A stretch of DNA of 64,000 nucleotides from Taibaiella helva (lineage in GTDB: Bacteria > Bacteroidota > Bacteroidia > Chitinophagales > Chitinophagaceae), in NCBI RefSeq assembly GCF_003545695.1, contig NZ_QUZZ01000004.1, forward strand, positions 62,001 through 126,000, written 5' to 3'. Within the stretch, counting starts at the first letter, position 1. Each line of letters begins with the position of its first letter. The translations under genes were made by a program, and so were the position numbers. The notes under the pieces are model-generated. The model was not told where the DNA came from and searched no databases. It saw only the letters and a program-made list of their open reading frames with translations. Positions 8,271-16,664 of the stretch are shown here, piece after piece.

Positions 8271-9383
8271 TCAGGGCAATCGGTATCGCTTACCGGGTAA
8301 TGTTCTTACTACGTTATTCAGCTCCAGAGCCAGGAGCATATGATTTAATACAGATGTTGTCATGCCGGTCTTAAGGCTTAGCTCATCAACGTGCATACCT
8401 TCCGAAGATTCAAGCGCATGAATGAGTACGCGCTCCTCATCGCTTAAATGCGCAAACAGGCGCTGCTGTATTGCCGGCTTGGATACCTGCTGGTCCCAGT
8501 TCATCATTTCGATCAGCTCTTCCGGGCCGGTAATCAATTGAGCGATATTCGTCTTCAGCAGGTAGTTACAGCCATCGGATTTTCTGTCGATAGTCCTTCC
8601 GGGGAAAGCCGCTACTTCACGGTTGTAGCTTGAAGCCAGCTTTGCAGTGATCATGGCGCCACCCTTTCGCTCTGTTTCGATGACTACAGTGACATCGCAC
8701 ATACCGGCCACGATACGATTGCGCATCGGGAAATGAAAACGGTCAGGCCCGGTACCGGATGAGTATTCTGTAAGCAATCCGCCGTTCAGGATCATTTCCC
8801 TTGCAACATGTCTATGCTGTGCGGGATAGATCGTATCCATGCCATGAGCGAGCACACCGAGGGTTGGAATACCTAGTTGCAAAGCTTTACGATGGGCGAT
8901 TACATCGATACCGTAAGCCAGTCCGCTCACGATAGCGACATTCTGTCCCTGGAGCCCTTCCAGCAAAGCATGGGTAAGCTGCACACCATAGTCTGTATTT
9001 TTACGGGTACCGATAACGGCGACCAGCCGCACGTTATTCAATGGTACATTCCCTTTATAATACAAAAGCACCGGAGCATCGGGGCAGGCCTTTAAGTGCC
9101 GTGGGTATTGCTCGTCGGTAATCAATAACGGCTTAATATCATATTTATCAATAAATGCCAGCTCCTTTCGGATAGCCTTTTCATCTACGGCCTTTCTAAG
9201 CGCTTCGATTTTTTTGTGATTGAGGCCGTCGAGGGTAGCTATGCGTCTGGAAGATGCATTAAATATGTTTTTAGCGGTTTCAAAATGGCTTAGGAGGTGC
9301 CGGGCGGTTCTATCGCCTATACGCTCTGCCCGGGTTAAGGCGATGTCGTAGAAGTGTTTCTCTTCTTTTGCGGTTATTCTCAT
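8271..9383 (-). CDS. dprA: DNA processing protein DprA
   Basis: A 370-residue DprA/Smf. An N-terminal HhH-like helical region (about 1-80) precedes the Rossmann-like core with VAVIGTRKNTDYG, SGLAYGID and the GGLLTEY and RNRIVAG motifs. A C-terminal winged-helix (DprA_WH) covers about the last 65 residues. DprA binds incoming single-stranded DNA and loads RecA during natural transformation. The start at 9383 (MRITAKEE) is chosen because a TAGCTTTG promoter box sits 3 nt before it on this strand; the ATG at 9404 would lie upstream of that box. The radC gene follows in the same direction. Confidence 0.93.
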   Translation of the reverse strand: MRITAKEEKHFYDIALTRAERIGDRTARHLLSHFETAKNIFNASSRRIATLDGLNHKKIEALRKAVDEKAIRKELAFIDKYDIKPLLITDEQYPRHLKACPDAPVLLYYKGNVPLNNVRLVAVIGTRKNTDYGVQLTHALLEGLQGQNVAIVSGLAYGIDVIAHRKALQLGIPTLGVLAHGMDTIYPAQHRHVAREMILNGGLLTEYSSGTGPDRFHFPMRNRIVAGMCDVTVVIETERKGGAMITAKLASSYNREVAAFPGRTIDRKSDGCNYLLKTNIAQLITGPEELIEMMNWDQQVSKPAIQQRLFAHLSDEERVLIHALESSEGMHVDELSLKTGMTTSVLNHMLLALELNNVVRTLPGKRYRLP

Positions 9384-9386
9384 CTC

Positions 9387-9394
9387 CAAAGCTA
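9387..9394 (-). promoter_or_regulatory. -7 promoter box of dprA
   Basis: TAGCTTTG on the minus strand matches TAnnTTTG and ends 3 nt before the ATG at 9383, predicting a leaderless or nearly leaderless dprA mRNA. Confidence 0.5.
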
Positions 9395-9477
9395 CAAAAT
9401 TCATATTTTATTATCAAATTTACTTTCTGCGCTTCATCCCCCATAAATTCCCCCTCTGTTATTAGAAGACATCCTTT

Positions 9478-9485
9478 TATTTTTG
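9478..9485 (+). promoter_or_regulatory. -7 promoter box of the S9 peptidase gene
   Basis: TATTTTTG fits TAnnTTTG and ends 4 nt before the ATG at 9490. A leaderless transcript is predicted. Confidence 0.5.
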
Positions 9486-9489
9486 ACGA

Positions 9490-11646
9490 ATGAACAAAAG
9501 TCTACTTTTACTCTTATTGTCGGCCATCAGCTTCACAAGTGTTGCCCAGCAAAAACAGTTTACTATGCAGGAAGCTGTCCTGGGCTTAAAATCAACCCTT
9601 GCACCTAAGAACCTGAAGCAGCTCAATTGGATCCCCGGGGAAAGTGCCTACGTATACCTGGCCGGACAAGCGCTCGATGGTGCGCTGGTCAAAGTCAATG
9701 TACCTGCCATGAAATCGGATACCATCTTCAGGGTGACTGATATAAACAAGCAAATTGCTTCCGCACCTGCGCTGCAGGAGCTTCCTGAAATACAATGGCA
9801 GGAAAAGGATAAATGTTATTTTGCATCCGGCAATAAATATTACCGGGGACAGTTGCTGAACGGCACGTGGCAGTTCAATGCCTGGAAAACATTACCAGAC
9901 AGCGCTAATAACATAAAGCCGGATTACCAGGCCAGACAGATGGCCTATACGATGGGCAATAACCTCTACCTGAACGACAATCATGGCAACACGCTCCAGG
10001 TAACTGCAGACGCGGATCCAAATATAATCAGCGGGCAGGCCGTACACCGGAATGAGTTTGGTATTGAAGGAGGCATCTTCTTTTCACCCAAAGGAAACCT
10101 GCTCGCCTTTTACCACATGGATCAGCGTATGGTCAATGATTATCCTATCATCGATTGGAGCGCCTCACCCGCCAGGAATACAAATATCAAATATCCCATG
10201 GCCGGCAACCGGTCACACGAAGTTACCCTGGGCATTTACAATCCGATAACGCGTCAGACAGTTTATGTAAAAACAGGAACGCCCAAAGACCAGTACCTGA
10301 CAGGAATTACCTGGAGCCCCGACGAGCGCTTTATCTACATTACCATATTGAACAGGGCGCAAAACCATCTCTGGCTCAATCAATACAACGCCATCACCGG
10401 CGACTTCGTTAAAACGCTGCTGGAAGAAACAGACCAAAAGTATGTCGAACCTCAGCACCCGCTTACCTTTTTGCCCGGCAGCAATACCGAGTTCATCTGG
10501 TGGAGCCAGCGCGACGGGTACATGCACCTCTACCGTTACAATACTGAAGGCAAATTATTAAACCAGGTTACACAAGGAGCCTGGCTTGTCAATGCTATTG
10601 CCGGCGTCAATGCCAGAAGCAAAGAGCTTATCCTTACTGCGACCAAGGAATCGCCCTTGGAAAAGCATATCTATGCCGCAAACTGGACATCAGGAAAAAT
10701 AACCCGCCTGGATGAAGCACCGGGATTCCATCTTGTCGATGTAAGCTCGGAAGGTGATTACATAATCGATCGCTATCAAAGCAAAGATATTCCCCGCAAC
10801 ATTGATGTAAGCGCAACAACCAAAAAGTGGAGAAAGAACATCCTGACAGCAGCCGACCCGCTGGCTGCCTACGAGCGCCCCAAGGTGGAATCGGTTACCC
10901 TGAAAGCCGATGATGGCACACCTTTATACGGCAAGCTGATCTACCCCACCCATTTCGACCCCACCCGCAAATACCCGGTGATCGTATATCTCTACAATGG
11001 ACCGCATGTACAGCTGGTTACCAACAATTTCCCTGCCAGCGGCAATCTCTGGTACGAATACATGGCCCAGCAGGGCTATATCATATTTACCATGGACGGC
11101 CGTGGAAGCGCCAATCGCGGGCTGCAGTTCGAACAGGCAACTTTCCGTCGCCTGGGCACCGTAGAGATGGACGATCAGCTCAAGGGTGTAGACTATCTTA
11201 AATCCCTGTCTTTTGTCGATGCCGGCCGCATGGGTGTGCATGGATGGAGCTTTGGCGGCTTCATGACAACTTCCCTTATGCTGCGGCATCCCGATGTGTT
11301 CAAATGTGCCGTAGCCGGTGGCCCGGTAATTGATTGGAGCATGTACGAGATCATGTATACCGAGCGCTACATGGATACGCCCCAGGAAAACCCCAAAGGA
11401 TACGAGGACAACAACCTGCTGACGAAAACGCAGAACCTGAAAGGCAAATTGCTGATGATCCATGGCGCACAGGACAATGTTGTTGTATGGCAGCATTCCA
11501 TGCGCTTCCTCAAAGCCTGCGTCGATAACGGCGTACAGCTCGATTACTTTGTCTATCCGGGCCACGAGCACAATGTCCTCGGTAAAGACAGGGTGCACCT
11601 GATGCAGAAGATCACAGACTACTTCGACAATTTCCTTAAAAAATAA
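9490..11646 (+). CDS. S9 family dipeptidyl peptidase IV-like protease
   Basis: A 718-residue secreted serine peptidase. After a signal peptide (MNKSLLLLLLSAISFTSVAQ) comes a DPP IV N-terminal beta-propeller (about 60-460), then the alpha/beta hydrolase domain. The nucleophile is Ser587 in GWSFGGF. The acid is Asp662 in HGAQDNVV, and the histidine is within GHEHNV (His692 or His694). Such enzymes remove Xaa-Pro/Ala dipeptides from peptides in the periplasm. An FSPKGNLLAFYHMDQRMV segment carries the propeller region near the substrate N-terminus site. It is a single-gene unit ended by a strong terminator and is divergent from dprA. Confidence 0.93.
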   Translation: MNKSLLLLLLSAISFTSVAQQKQFTMQEAVLGLKSTLAPKNLKQLNWIPGESAYVYLAGQALDGALVKVNVPAMKSDTIFRVTDINKQIASAPALQELPEIQWQEKDKCYFASGNKYYRGQLLNGTWQFNAWKTLPDSANNIKPDYQARQMAYTMGNNLYLNDNHGNTLQVTADADPNIISGQAVHRNEFGIEGGIFFSPKGNLLAFYHMDQRMVNDYPIIDWSASPARNTNIKYPMAGNRSHEVTLGIYNPITRQTVYVKTGTPKDQYLTGITWSPDERFIYITILNRAQNHLWLNQYNAITGDFVKTLLEETDQKYVEPQHPLTFLPGSNTEFIWWSQRDGYMHLYRYNTEGKLLNQVTQGAWLVNAIAGVNARSKELILTATKESPLEKHIYAANWTSGKITRLDEAPGFHLVDVSSEGDYIIDRYQSKDIPRNIDVSATTKKWRKNILTAADPLAAYERPKVESVTLKADDGTPLYGKLIYPTHFDPTRKYPVIVYLYNGPHVQLVTNNFPASGNLWYEYMAQQGYIIFTMDGRGSANRGLQFEQATFRRLGTVEMDDQLKGVDYLKSLSFVDAGRMGVHGWSFGGFMTTSLMLRHPDVFKCAVAGGPVIDWSMYEIMYTERYMDTPQENPKGYEDNNLLTKTQNLKGKLLMIHGAQDNVVVWQHSMRFLKACVDNGVQLDYFVYPGHEHNVLGKDRVHLMQKITDYFDNFLKK

Positions 11647-11680
11647 AAGAGGGGCTGCCTGGACGGGCGGCCCCTCTTTT
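11645..11680 (+). terminator. intrinsic terminator
   Basis: A 12-bp stem (AGAGGGGCTGCC with its near complement, one wobble) is flanked by A and T runs and begins at the peptidase stop codon. Confidence 0.9.
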
Positions 11681-11755
11681 TAACCAGCCCGGCTATTCTC
11701 AAAGCATAAGCAGCTTGCAGGAGGCCGAAAAGATCATATATCCTGCCAATATGCT

Positions 11756-11763
11756 TACCTTTG
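11756..11763 (+). promoter_or_regulatory. -7 promoter box of the aldehyde dehydrogenase gene
   Basis: TACCTTTG matches TAnnTTTG, 31 nt upstream of the ATG. Confidence 0.5.
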
Positions 11764-11794
11764 CCCGGCAATTTGAAAAAATACAAACAATCAT

Positions 11795-13324
11795 ATGAAT
11801 ACTAAAAAGATTCTGTCTGACTTAGGTATTGAAAAAATGAACGCCGGCGCTTCTACCGGCACCAAATGGCTGAAAGGCGGCGGCACGCAGCTTGATTCCT
11901 ATTCGCCCGTAGACGGCAAGCTGATCGCTTCTACCGATGAGGCTACCGAAAAGACCTTTCAGAAAGTAATGGACAAGGCCGAAGCCGCGTTTAAAGAATG
12001 GCGCAGCTGGCCCGCACCGAAAAGAGGTGAAGTTGTTCGCCAGATAGGCGAAGAGCTCCGCAAAAAGAAGAACGCACTGGGCGCGCTCGTATCTTATGAA
12101 ATGGGTAAAAGCCTCCAGGAAGGCCTCGGAGAGGTTCAGGAGATGATCGATATCTGCGACTTCGCCGTAGGCCTGTCCCGCCAGCTGTATGGCCTTACCA
12201 TGCACAGCGAACGTCCCCAGCATCGCATGTATGAGCAGTGGCATCCCCTGGGTATTGTAGGCATTATCAGCGCATTTAACTTCCCTGTAGCAGTATGGAG
12301 CTGGAACGCTGCCATTGCCTGGGTATGCGGCGATGTCTGCATCTGGAAGCCCAGCTCGAAAACACCGCTTTGCGCTATTGCCTGCCAGAATATCATCGCC
12401 GATGTATTAAAACGCAATAACGTACCGGAAGGCGTAAGCTGCCTGGTGATCGGCAATGCCTCCGGCGATCTCATCAATAACGACAAACGCATCCCCCTGG
12501 TGTCCTTCACCGGCTCCACCCGCATCGGGCGCCACGTATCACAAGTGGTTGCCGGCCGTTTCGGCAAGTCTATCCTGGAGCTGGGCGGCAACAACGCCGT
12601 TATCGTTTCCGAACATGCCAACCTGAACATGGTGCTGATGGGCACCGTATTCGGCGCAGTAGGCACAGCCGGTCAACGCTGTACTTCTACCCGCCGCCTG
12701 ATCGTGCACGAAAGCGTTTATGACAAGACCATCAGCGTGCTGAAAAAAGCTTACGGACAGCTGAAAATCGGCAACCCGCTCGATGCAGCCAACCACGTAG
12801 GTCCCCTGATCGACAAGAAAGCTACTGAGGATTACCTGAAAGCCATCGAAAAGGCGAAGCAGGAAGGCGGTAAGGTAGTAGTTCCCGGCGGCGTATTGAC
12901 CGGCAAAGGATACGAAAGCGGCTGCTATGTAAAGCCTTGCATTATAGAAGCTAAAAATGAATACGAGATCGTACAGGAAGAAACCTTTGCACCTATCCTT
13001 TATGTGCTTAAATACAGCACCATTGAGGAAGCCATCGAAATGCAGAATGGTGTGCCCCAGGGTCTCTCCTCTTCTATCTTCACCGGCAACCTGCGCGAGG
13101 CCGAACTGTTCCTGTCGGCATCCGGCAGCGATTGCGGCATCGCCAATGTCAACATAGGCACCTCCGGAGCAGAGATCGGCGGCGCCTTCGGTGGCGAAAA
13201 AGAAACCGGCGGCGGCCGAGAAAGCGGTTCAGATGCCTGGAAAGCTTATATGCGTCGCCAGACCAATACTATCAACTACGGCACACAGCTGCCCTTGGCA
13301 CAGGGTATCAAATTTGATGTATAA
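11795..13324 (+). CDS. ALDH7-type aldehyde dehydrogenase (aminoadipate semialdehyde)
   Basis: A 509-residue NAD-dependent aldehyde dehydrogenase. The general base is Glu262 in LELGGNNA, and the catalytic cysteine is Cys296 in GQRCTSTRR. The cofactor region shows FTGSTRIG, and [11 protein letters not shown] follows as expected. The Asn-rich ELGGNNA motif and the C-terminal [18 protein letters not shown] segment are those of the ALDH7A1/antiquitin family, which oxidises alpha-aminoadipate semialdehyde in lysine degradation. Assignment to lysine catabolism is inferred from the family; no other lysine gene is adjacent. Codon use is strongly biased to common codons, suggesting good expression. It is monocistronic. 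Confidence 0.9.
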   Translation: MNTKKILSDLGIEKMNAGASTGTKWLKGGGTQLDSYSPVDGKLIASTDEATEKTFQKVMDKAEAAFKEWRSWPAPKRGEVVRQIGEELRKKKNALGALVSYEMGKSLQEGLGEVQEMIDICDFAVGLSRQLYGLTMHSERPQHRMYEQWHPLGIVGIISAFNFPVAVWSWNAAIAWVCGDVCIWKPSSKTPLCAIACQNIIADVLKRNNVPEGVSCLVIGNASGDLINNDKRIPLVSFTGSTRIGRHVSQVVAGRFGKSILELGGNNAVIVSEHANLNMVLMGTVFGAVGTAGQRCTSTRRLIVHESVYDKTISVLKKAYGQLKIGNPLDAANHVGPLIDKKATEDYLKAIEKAKQEGGKVVVPGGVLTGKGYESGCYVKPCIIEAKNEYEIVQEETFAPILYVLKYSTIEEAIEMQNGVPQGLSSSIFTGNLREAELFLSASGSDCGIANVNIGTSGAEIGGAFGGEKETGGGRESGSDAWKAYMRRQTNTINYGTQLPLAQGIKFDV

Positions 13325-13368
13325 CACTACCCGACCGGGTCAGCATTCGCTACGCTCCGGCAAGGGAA

Positions 13369-13413
13369 TATATAAAAAGACACAAGGCGTTCTGCCCTGT
13401 GTCTTTTTATATA
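13369..13413 (+). terminator. long perfect-stem terminator
   Basis: A 16-bp uninterrupted stem (TATATAAAAAGACACA and complement) closes over a 13-nt loop. The symmetric A and T runs mean it can act in both directions. Confidence 0.85.
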
Positions 13414-13440
13414 GTATTTTCGCGGCTTAATGTACAGCGC

Positions 13441-13779
13441 ATGAGGAAATATGCATTATGGACAGGCCTGATCTCTCTCCTGGTCTCAGCAGGCTGCAAA
13501 CCCAGCCGGGAAGACTATCGCAGGGATTTTGTAAAAGGCTGCGTGAACCGTTATGCCAAAGATTCAACAGTAGCCAGCACAGAAGGGCGCAAGCTCGTGG
13601 AAAGCTACTGCAATTGCATGGGCGATAAGCTCAATGCAAAGATGGATGCTGACCAATGGCGAACATTCAACAAAAGTGGCGATACGACCTTATCTGAATT
13701 CAGGAACGACCTTCAGCCCTGTATTGAAGATTTTCAGAAAAAATTATTGACGCTGCCACCACGCTCCGCCGAAAATTGA
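13441..13779 (+). CDS. small lipoprotein with four conserved-looking cysteines
   Basis: A 112-residue protein with a lipoprotein signal peptide. The lipobox is VSAGC, with the acylated Cys at position 19. The mature part carries four more cysteines (a GCVNRY site, a CNC pair and a QPC site) that could form two disulfides in the periplasm. I do not recognise the family. It is bracketed by hairpin terminators on both sides, so it is probably its own transcription unit. The ATG at 13441 is preferred because it gives a correctly spaced lipobox. Confidence 0.7.
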   Translation: MRKYALWTGLISLLVSAGCKPSREDYRRDFVKGCVNRYAKDSTVASTEGRKLVESYCNCMGDKLNAKMDADQWRTFNKSGDTTLSEFRNDLQPCIEDFQKKLLTLPPRSAEN

Positions 13780-13801
13780 CGCAGCGGATTTCGTAACTTT
13801 A

Positions 13802-13831
13802 AAACCTTCGGAGCAGGACCGGAGGTTTTTT
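13802..13831 (+). terminator. intrinsic terminator
   Basis: A 10-bp stem (AAACCTTCGG / CCGGAGGTTT, one wobble) with a 7-nt loop runs into a T8 tract. Confidence 0.85.
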
Positions 13832-13875
13832 TATTTTCCTCACAGCATAAGCTAGCAAAAGAAGGAGTGTGCAGC

Positions 13876-14949
13876 ATGATCGTCCAACACAGCCATAACG
13901 AATTTACCAAAGGAAGAGGCGCCCAGTTCAATCCCAAAAACCGCTTTCTGAAAGGCGAATATGTACAGGAACATAGCGAAGGTATCGACGATTGGGAGCA
14001 GGAAGAACGCAAAACAGAATACATACTCGACGAAAGCAAGACCATCGTCAACGAAGTAAAAAGCCCCGATGTGGGCATGTCCTTTTCGCTGAATCCCTAC
14101 CAGGGCTGTGAGCATGGCTGTATTTATTGCTATGCCCGGAACACGCATGAATACTGGGGTTACAGCGCCGGTCTTGACTTTGAAAGCCGCATAGTCGTCA
14201 AGCACAATGCACCAAAGCTGCTGCGCAAATTTTTCGAGAACAGGAACTGGCAGCCGGCCCCGGTCTCCTTATCAGGCAATACCGATTGCTACCAGCCCAT
14301 CGAGCGCAAAATGAAGCTGACCCGGCAATTGCTGGAAATCTGCCTCGAATTCCGCAACCCGGTGGGCATCATTACCAAAAATGCGTTGGTCCTTCGCGAC
14401 CTGGATCTGTTGCAGGAGCTGGCCATCCGGAATCTGGTCTGCGTTTATGTATCCGTTACCTCGGTGGACGAAAAGCTGCGCTCCCTGCTGGAGCCCCGCA
14501 CCGCTACCTACAAAGGCCGCCTGAACGTGGTGCAAACCCTGAGCCGGAAGGGCATACCCACAGGCATCATGAATGCCCCGCTCATCCCCGGCCTCAACGA
14601 CATGCACATGCACGATACCCTGAAAGCCGCCTCAGAAGCCGGCGCGCTATGGGCAGGCTATACTATTGTAAGGCTGAACGGCGCTATAGGTGATATTTTC
14701 AAAGACTGGCTGTACAAGACCTTTCCCGACCGTGCCGATAAAGTATGGGGACAGATCGAGGCCTGCCATGGCGGACAGGTCAACGACAGCCGTTTCAGCA
14801 CCCGCATGCGCGGAGAAGGAAAATTTGCCGAGATGATCCGGCAGCAATTCAAGCTTTACTGTCGTAAGTTTCACCTCAACGAGACCTTTTTTGAATACGA
14901 TCTTACGGCCTTCAGGCGTATCAAAGGCAACCAGCTGGAACTCTTTTAA
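13876..14949 (+). CDS. PA0069-type SPL family radical SAM protein
   Basis: A 357-residue radical SAM protein. The cluster motif is CxxxCxxC at Cys78, Cys82 and Cys85 within GCEHGCIYCYARN, followed by TKNALVLRD and SVTSVDEKL typical of the spore-photoproduct-lyase-like PA0069 group. The physiological reaction of this group is unknown; DNA repair is a guess from the SPL resemblance. A purine-rich GAAGGAG precedes the ATG at 13876 by 8 nt, an unusually good Shine-Dalgarno match for this genome. A GTG 9 bp upstream is the alternative. The LolA gene follows after its own promoter box. Confidence 0.88.
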   Translation: MIVQHSHNEFTKGRGAQFNPKNRFLKGEYVQEHSEGIDDWEQEERKTEYILDESKTIVNEVKSPDVGMSFSLNPYQGCEHGCIYCYARNTHEYWGYSAGLDFESRIVVKHNAPKLLRKFFENRNWQPAPVSLSGNTDCYQPIERKMKLTRQLLEICLEFRNPVGIITKNALVLRDLDLLQELAIRNLVCVYVSVTSVDEKLRSLLEPRTATYKGRLNVVQTLSRKGIPTGIMNAPLIPGLNDMHMHDTLKAASEAGALWAGYTIVRLNGAIGDIFKDWLYKTFPDRADKVWGQIEACHGGQVNDSRFSTRMRGEGKFAEMIRQQFKLYCRKFHLNETFFEYDLTAFRRIKGNQLELF

Positions 14950-14982
14950 CCCCTCAAAACAAAGGAGCATGGTAAATATCAA

Positions 14983-14990
14983 TATCTTTG
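14983..14990 (+). promoter_or_regulatory. -7 promoter box of the lolA operon
   Basis: TATCTTTG lies 10 nt before the ATG at 15001. Confidence 0.55.
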
Positions 14991-15000
14991 CCCGCAAATC

Positions 15001-15654
15001 ATGATCATGCGGATACAAAAGCTATGGCTCACGGCGGCATTTTCTCTGGCGACTATTACCTCTGCTCAGGCGCAGACCCCGGCAGGCTTTAAGACCCTGG
15101 CCAGCACGGCAGCACTGCAAACCAGCCTGGCAGCCACAGCCAGGAGTACCCAATCTATCTCCAGCGATTTCACCCAGGTCAAGCACATGAAAATGATGAA
15201 CGACAAGGTAAGCTCAAGGGGAAAATTTTACTTCCGGAAAGAAGACAAGATCCGCATCGAATACCAGAGCCCCTTCCAGTACCTGCTGGTGATGAATGGA
15301 GGGCAGATCATGGTGAAGGACGAGCAGAAAAGCAATAAGGTCAATACCCGCAACAGCAAGACCATGCAAAGCGTCAACCGGGTAATGATGGATTGCATGC
15401 GTGGCACAGTATTCACCAACAAGGACTTCAATGTAAAAGCCTACGACAGCAAGGGGCAATACCTGTTGCAGCTTAGCCCGGTCAACAATGCGATGAAGGG
15501 ACTCTTTGCCCGTATTGAAGTCTACCTGGACAAAGCAGACAACAGCGTCAGCAAGCTGGTAATGAGCGAGCAGGGCGGCGATTTTACCGAGATGACTTTC
15601 AGCAATAAAAAGACCAATACTCCCCTCAGCGATGCGTTGTTTTCTGTCCGCTAG
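15001..15654 (+). CDS. LolA-like outer membrane lipoprotein carrier
   Basis: A 217-residue periplasmic protein with a signal peptide ending in SAQAQ. The body matches the LolA family fold: SSDFTQVKHMKMMNDK, GKFYFRKEDKIRIEY, a YLLVMNGGQ turn and a final region FTEMTFSNKKTNTPLSDALF. LolA shuttles lipoproteins from the inner to the outer membrane. In Bacteroidota, LolA paralogues also occur inside flexirubin/aryl polyene and related clusters. This copy overlaps a lipoprotein gene by 23 bp, and that gene overlaps a FabZ-like gene. It may therefore be such a specialised paralogue rather than the housekeeping LolA. The ATG at 15007 is an alternative start. Confidence 0.88.
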   Translation: MIMRIQKLWLTAAFSLATITSAQAQTPAGFKTLASTAALQTSLAATARSTQSISSDFTQVKHMKMMNDKVSSRGKFYFRKEDKIRIEYQSPFQYLLVMNGGQIMVKDEQKSNKVNTRNSKTMQSVNRVMMDCMRGTVFTNKDFNVKAYDSKGQYLLQLSPVNNAMKGLFARIEVYLDKADNSVSKLVMSEQGGDFTEMTFSNKKTNTPLSDALFSVR

Positions 15655-16297
15655 CCTGCTGCTGCTGCTGCTGCTGCTTTCCTGCAACCGGCAAGCCTAC
15701 CGTGATCTGGAAAAGATACAGCCAGCGCAGCCGCTCAGCAGCGCTGCATTAAAACCCCGCCTGGACAAAGCGCTTTACCGCTGCGTCGTCGACGGCAAGT
15801 TCGTTTTCAAAAAATTCCACCTCAGCGGCATCCTCTACCTGAAACACCTGGGAGCGGAAGGCGACCGCGTGGTATTCCAAAGCGAGATGGGCAATACCTT
15901 TTTTGATTTTGGCTGGAACAACAAAGATTCCTTCCGGGTATACAACATCATCGATCAGATGAATAAGCCGGCGCTGATCAAAACGCTCCGTAAAGATTTT
16001 GAATTACTCCTGGTGAAAGGACTTGGCGGACAACCGGAAGGGGTCTACCAGTCAGCAAAAGACAGAGCTACCTATACTCGTTTCAACCTCGCAAAGGGCT
16101 TTACTTACTACATCACCAATAGCAGCAGCATGCTTACCGGCATTGATAATGCAGACGAGAAACGCAAGGTAGTAACCATGCGCTTTACGCCGCCTTCCCC
16201 GCTGCAGCAATTGCCCGAAACCATCAACATCAGGCACCTGCGCGCCCATTTTACTATCGACCTTAAAAAGATAACACCTGATGATACTCCGGAATAG
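15632..16297 (+). CDS. lipoprotein cotranscribed with LolA
   Basis: A 221-residue lipoprotein whose signal peptide is a run of eight leucines before LSC, encoded by seven CTG codons and one CTT. The mature part is a mixed alpha/beta domain with aromatic-rich strands (GNTFFDFGW) and is not a family I can name. Its start lies inside the last codons of the lolA gene (23-bp overlap), and its end overlaps the next gene by 17 bp, so translational coupling is likely. Because of its partners it may be a client or helper of the LolA paralogue in handling lipids or a polyene pigment, but this is inference. Confidence 0.8.
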   Translation: MRCFLSASLLLLLLLLSCNRQAYRDLEKIQPAQPLSSAALKPRLDKALYRCVVDGKFVFKKFHLSGILYLKHLGAEGDRVVFQSEMGNTFFDFGWNNKDSFRVYNIIDQMNKPALIKTLRKDFELLLVKGLGGQPEGVYQSAKDRATYTRFNLAKGFTYYITNSSSMLTGIDNADEKRKVVTMRFTPPSPLQQLPETINIRHLRAHFTIDLKKITPDDTPE

Positions 16298-16652
16298 CTT
16301 TTATACGATCAACACACAAACCGGCTCACCAATGCAGCTTAAAGCGGGTATTCATATTGACCCGGAACACGATATTTTCCGGGGTCATTTTCCTGGTCAG
16401 CCGGTGGTGCCAGGCGTATGCATGGTTCAGATCGTTAAAGAGCTGCTGGAGCAGCAAACAGGCCGGAGGCTGCTGTTCCGTAAAGGGCACCAGCTAAAGT
16501 TTCTGCAATTGCTCATACCCGCAGCTGCGGACGAGATAGAAGTGAACCTTGCCTGGAAAGAAGAAGATGGCCAGTATCCCTGCACGGCCGATTTCAAAAG
16601 GAACGGCGAAGCGATATTTAAGCTCAGCGGGCTGTTCACGGTTTCTGTTTAA
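16281..16652 (+). CDS. FabZ-like 3-hydroxyacyl-ACP dehydratase (hotdog)
   Basis: A 123-residue single hotdog-fold protein. The motif GHFPGQPVVPGV with His36 matches the FabZ/FabA-like active site loop HFPxxPxxPG. The acidic partner normally found on the long helix is not clear in this short protein: the helix reads VCMVQIVKELLEQQ, with a Gln where FabZ has Glu. The protein is shorter than FabZ (about 145). Such dehydratase-like proteins occur in flexirubin/aryl polyene and other polyketide-like clusters beside LolA and lipoprotein genes. It is the last gene of the three-gene overlap cluster and converges on a TonB receptor gene. Confidence 0.82.
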   Translation: MILRNSFYTINTQTGSPMQLKAGIHIDPEHDIFRGHFPGQPVVPGVCMVQIVKELLEQQTGRRLLFRKGHQLKFLQLLIPAAADEIEVNLAWKEEDGQYPCTADFKRNGEAIFKLSGLFTVSV

Positions 16653-16664
16653 AGACTATGCTAA

